Assembly (NCBI GenBank): GCA_041477005.1
Contig: JBGOUJ010000105.1
Location: forward strand, 1-16,010
DNA: 16,010 bases
From: JBGOUJ01 sp041477005
GTDB lineage: Bacteria; Acidobacteriota; Terriglobia; Bryobacterales; JACQDG01
Direction of reading: 5' to 3'
Part shown: in pieces, positions 15,226-16,010 of the stretch
Layout of the letters: every line of letters starts with the position of its first letter
Numbering within the stretch: the stretch's first letter is position 1
Made by a program: the position numbers and the translations under genes
Notes under the pieces: generated by a model
The model's input: only the letters and a program-made list of their open reading frames with translations
What the model was told of the DNA's origin: nothing
Database searches by the model: none

Positions 15226-15315
15226 GGAGAGATGGCCGAGTGGTTGAAGGCGCACGCTTGGAAAGCGTGTATGGGGGAAACTCCATCCAGGGTTCGAATC
15301 CCTGTCTCTCCGCCA
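15226..15315 (+). tRNA. tRNA-Ser (anticodon GGA)
   Basis: This is a class II tRNA of 90 bases with encoded CCA. The acceptor stem GGAGAGA pairs fully with TCTCTCC (15305-15311), followed by discriminator G and CCA. The D arm contains TGGCCGAGTGG. The anticodon stem CACGC/GCGTG closes the loop TTGGAAA, giving anticodon GGA, which reads UCC and UCU. A long variable arm (GGGGGAAACTCC region) is as expected for serine. The T arm is CAGGGTTCGAATCCCTG. It stands between the minus-strand DUF4143 remnant and the chaperone gene. Confidence 0.97.
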
Positions 15316-15358
15316 CTCCAGGCAAAGCCGGATGACCCAGAGGCTTATCCTAACTTGG

Positions 15359-15364
15359 TACAAT
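15359..15364 (+). promoter_or_regulatory. Possible -10 box close to the start of the chaperone gene
   Basis: TACAAT matches the -10 consensus at five of six positions and ends only 10 bases before the ATG at 15375. If used, transcription would begin about 4 bases before the start codon, so the mRNA would be nearly leaderless. This agrees with the lack of any Shine-Dalgarno. No good -35 is seen, so this is tentative. Confidence 0.35.
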
Positions 15365-15374
15365 AGGCGTTTTC

Positions 15375-16010
15375 ATGTTCCATCTGTTTCGAAGCCGTAA
15401 GCAGACGTTTCGGATCCTGCTGGGGGTCATCGTCGCCCCGATCATCATCACGATGGTGGTGACGCTGATCCCGGGCATCTTCGGAAGCTCCGGGACGAGC
15501 ACGGGCACCGACGCGGATCTGGCGGAGGTGGCCGGCGAGCCGATCACCGTGAGAGAGGCCCAGGCCGAACTGCAAGACTATGTCAAAATCCAGCGCCCGC
15601 CCCCGGGGACTTACCAGTTCGTGGCGCCGCAGATCGTGCAGGAGCTGGTCACCGGCCAAGCGCTGCTCTACGAAGCGGAGCGCCTGGGGCTGGGGGTCAG
15701 CGAATCCGAGCTGGTGGAGACGCTCAAGACCGGCCTGCCGTTTCTGTTCCCGGGGGGAAACTTCGCCGGCAACGACGCCTACGCGGCCTTCGTCCAGGAG
15801 CGCTTCCAAAAATCGATCCCGGAGTTTGAAGCCCTGTTTCGCAAGGACCTCGTCATCACCAAGCTGCGCCACTTGCTGACGGACGACGTGACCGTGACGA
15901 CGGCGGAGCTGGAGCAGGAATTCAAACGGCGCGAGGAGAAGGCGCGGATCGAGTTCGTGGCGGTGACGCCGGCTTCGGTGCAGTCCTCGGTCTCTTCCAC
16001 GCCGGCCGAG
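15375..16010 (+). CDS. SurA/PpiD-like membrane-anchored periplasmic chaperone or peptidyl-prolyl isomerase (partial, continues past right edge)
   Basis: The first 212 residues are visible with no stop. A basic N-terminus (MFHLFRSRKQ) is followed by one hydrophobic span at about residues 12-37, with no obvious cleavage site, so the protein is probably anchored in the inner membrane and faces the periplasm. The segment LAEVAGEPITVREAQAEL (49-66) is the typical start of a SurA N-terminal-type chaperone domain. Helix-rich, charged sequence follows, with repeated sensible starts of helices such as VSESELVETLK and VTTAELEQEFKRREE. PpiD-type proteins help outer-membrane and secreted proteins fold. 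The parvulin isomerase domain would lie beyond the window and cannot be confirmed. The gene follows tRNA-Ser after 59 bases. Confidence 0.85.
   Translation, partial: MFHLFRSRKQTFRILLGVIVAPIIITMVVTLIPGIFGSSGTSTGTDADLAEVAGEPITVREAQAELQDYVKIQRPPPGTYQFVAPQIVQELVTGQALLYEAERLGLGVSESELVETLKTGLPFLFPGGNFAGNDAYAAFVQERFQKSIPEFEALFRKDLVITKLRHLLTDDVTVTTAELEQEFKRREEKARIEFVAVTPASVQSSVSSTPAE

Noticed and set aside
15226..15375. Integration site (att) at the tRNA-Ser 3' end
   Set aside because: No duplicate of the tRNA 3' segment and no integrase are visible in the window, and the truncated gene lies on the 5' side of the tRNA, not the usual integration side.
1..16010. CRISPR array, toxin-antitoxin pair, phage or defence operon
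   Set aside because: No regularly spaced direct repeats, cas genes, phage structural genes or paired small toxin/antitoxin genes were seen. The DUF4143 remnant alone does not make a system.

Overview
The window comes from a GC-rich bacterial chromosome (I estimate mid-60s % GC). Codons end strongly in G/C, and this creates long spurious antisense ORFs. Several features suggest an Acidobacteriota member of the Bryobacter/Solibacter type: an 801-residue FadN-type fused beta-oxidation enzyme, DUF4143 and DUF169 proteins, and an interspersed palindromic repeat that appears in spurious translations as SRDREGA or PHGRGSE. This placement is inference from recall, not a database result.

Layout. (1) Positions 1-2394, minus strand: a lipoprotein gene overlaps by 4 bases the start of a multi-pass, GT-C-like membrane glycosyltransferase gene that runs off the left edge. 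(2) 2395-2549: intergenic region with a near-perfect 29-bp-arm palindrome. (3) 2550-6093, plus strand: a tightly coupled housekeeping operon of gamma-carbonic anhydrase, histidyl-tRNA synthetase (TTG start, 4-base overlap) and aspartyl-tRNA synthetase (TAATG, 1-base overlap). (4) 6116-8545, minus strand: priA, convergent with aspS. (5) 8647-9084: an orphan CheY-like response regulator whose leader carries a third copy of the repeat arm. (6) 9085-9475: noncoding, with an AT-rich imperfect inverted repeat. (7) 9476-13963, plus strand: FadN-like fused hydroxyacyl-CoA dehydrogenase/enoyl-CoA hydratase, a DUF169 protein and an APC-family permease, probably one transcription unit. (8) 14007-15218, minus strand: a DUF4143 ATPase remnant, an overlapping SUMF1/FGE-fold gene lacking the FGE catalytic cysteines, and a candidate 22-residue membrane microprotein with its own TATAAT box. 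(9) 15226-15315: tRNA-Ser(GGA) with encoded CCA. (10) From 15375 to the right edge: the start of a SurA/PpiD-like periplasmic chaperone gene.

Most of the window is core metabolism and information processing. I see no clear new defence or mobile system. The points most worth a second look are the microprotein candidate, the interspersed repeat, the catalytically altered SUMF1-like protein beside the DUF4143 remnant and tRNA, the fatty-acid enzyme/DUF169/permease cluster, and the response regulator lacking its switch Thr/Ser.
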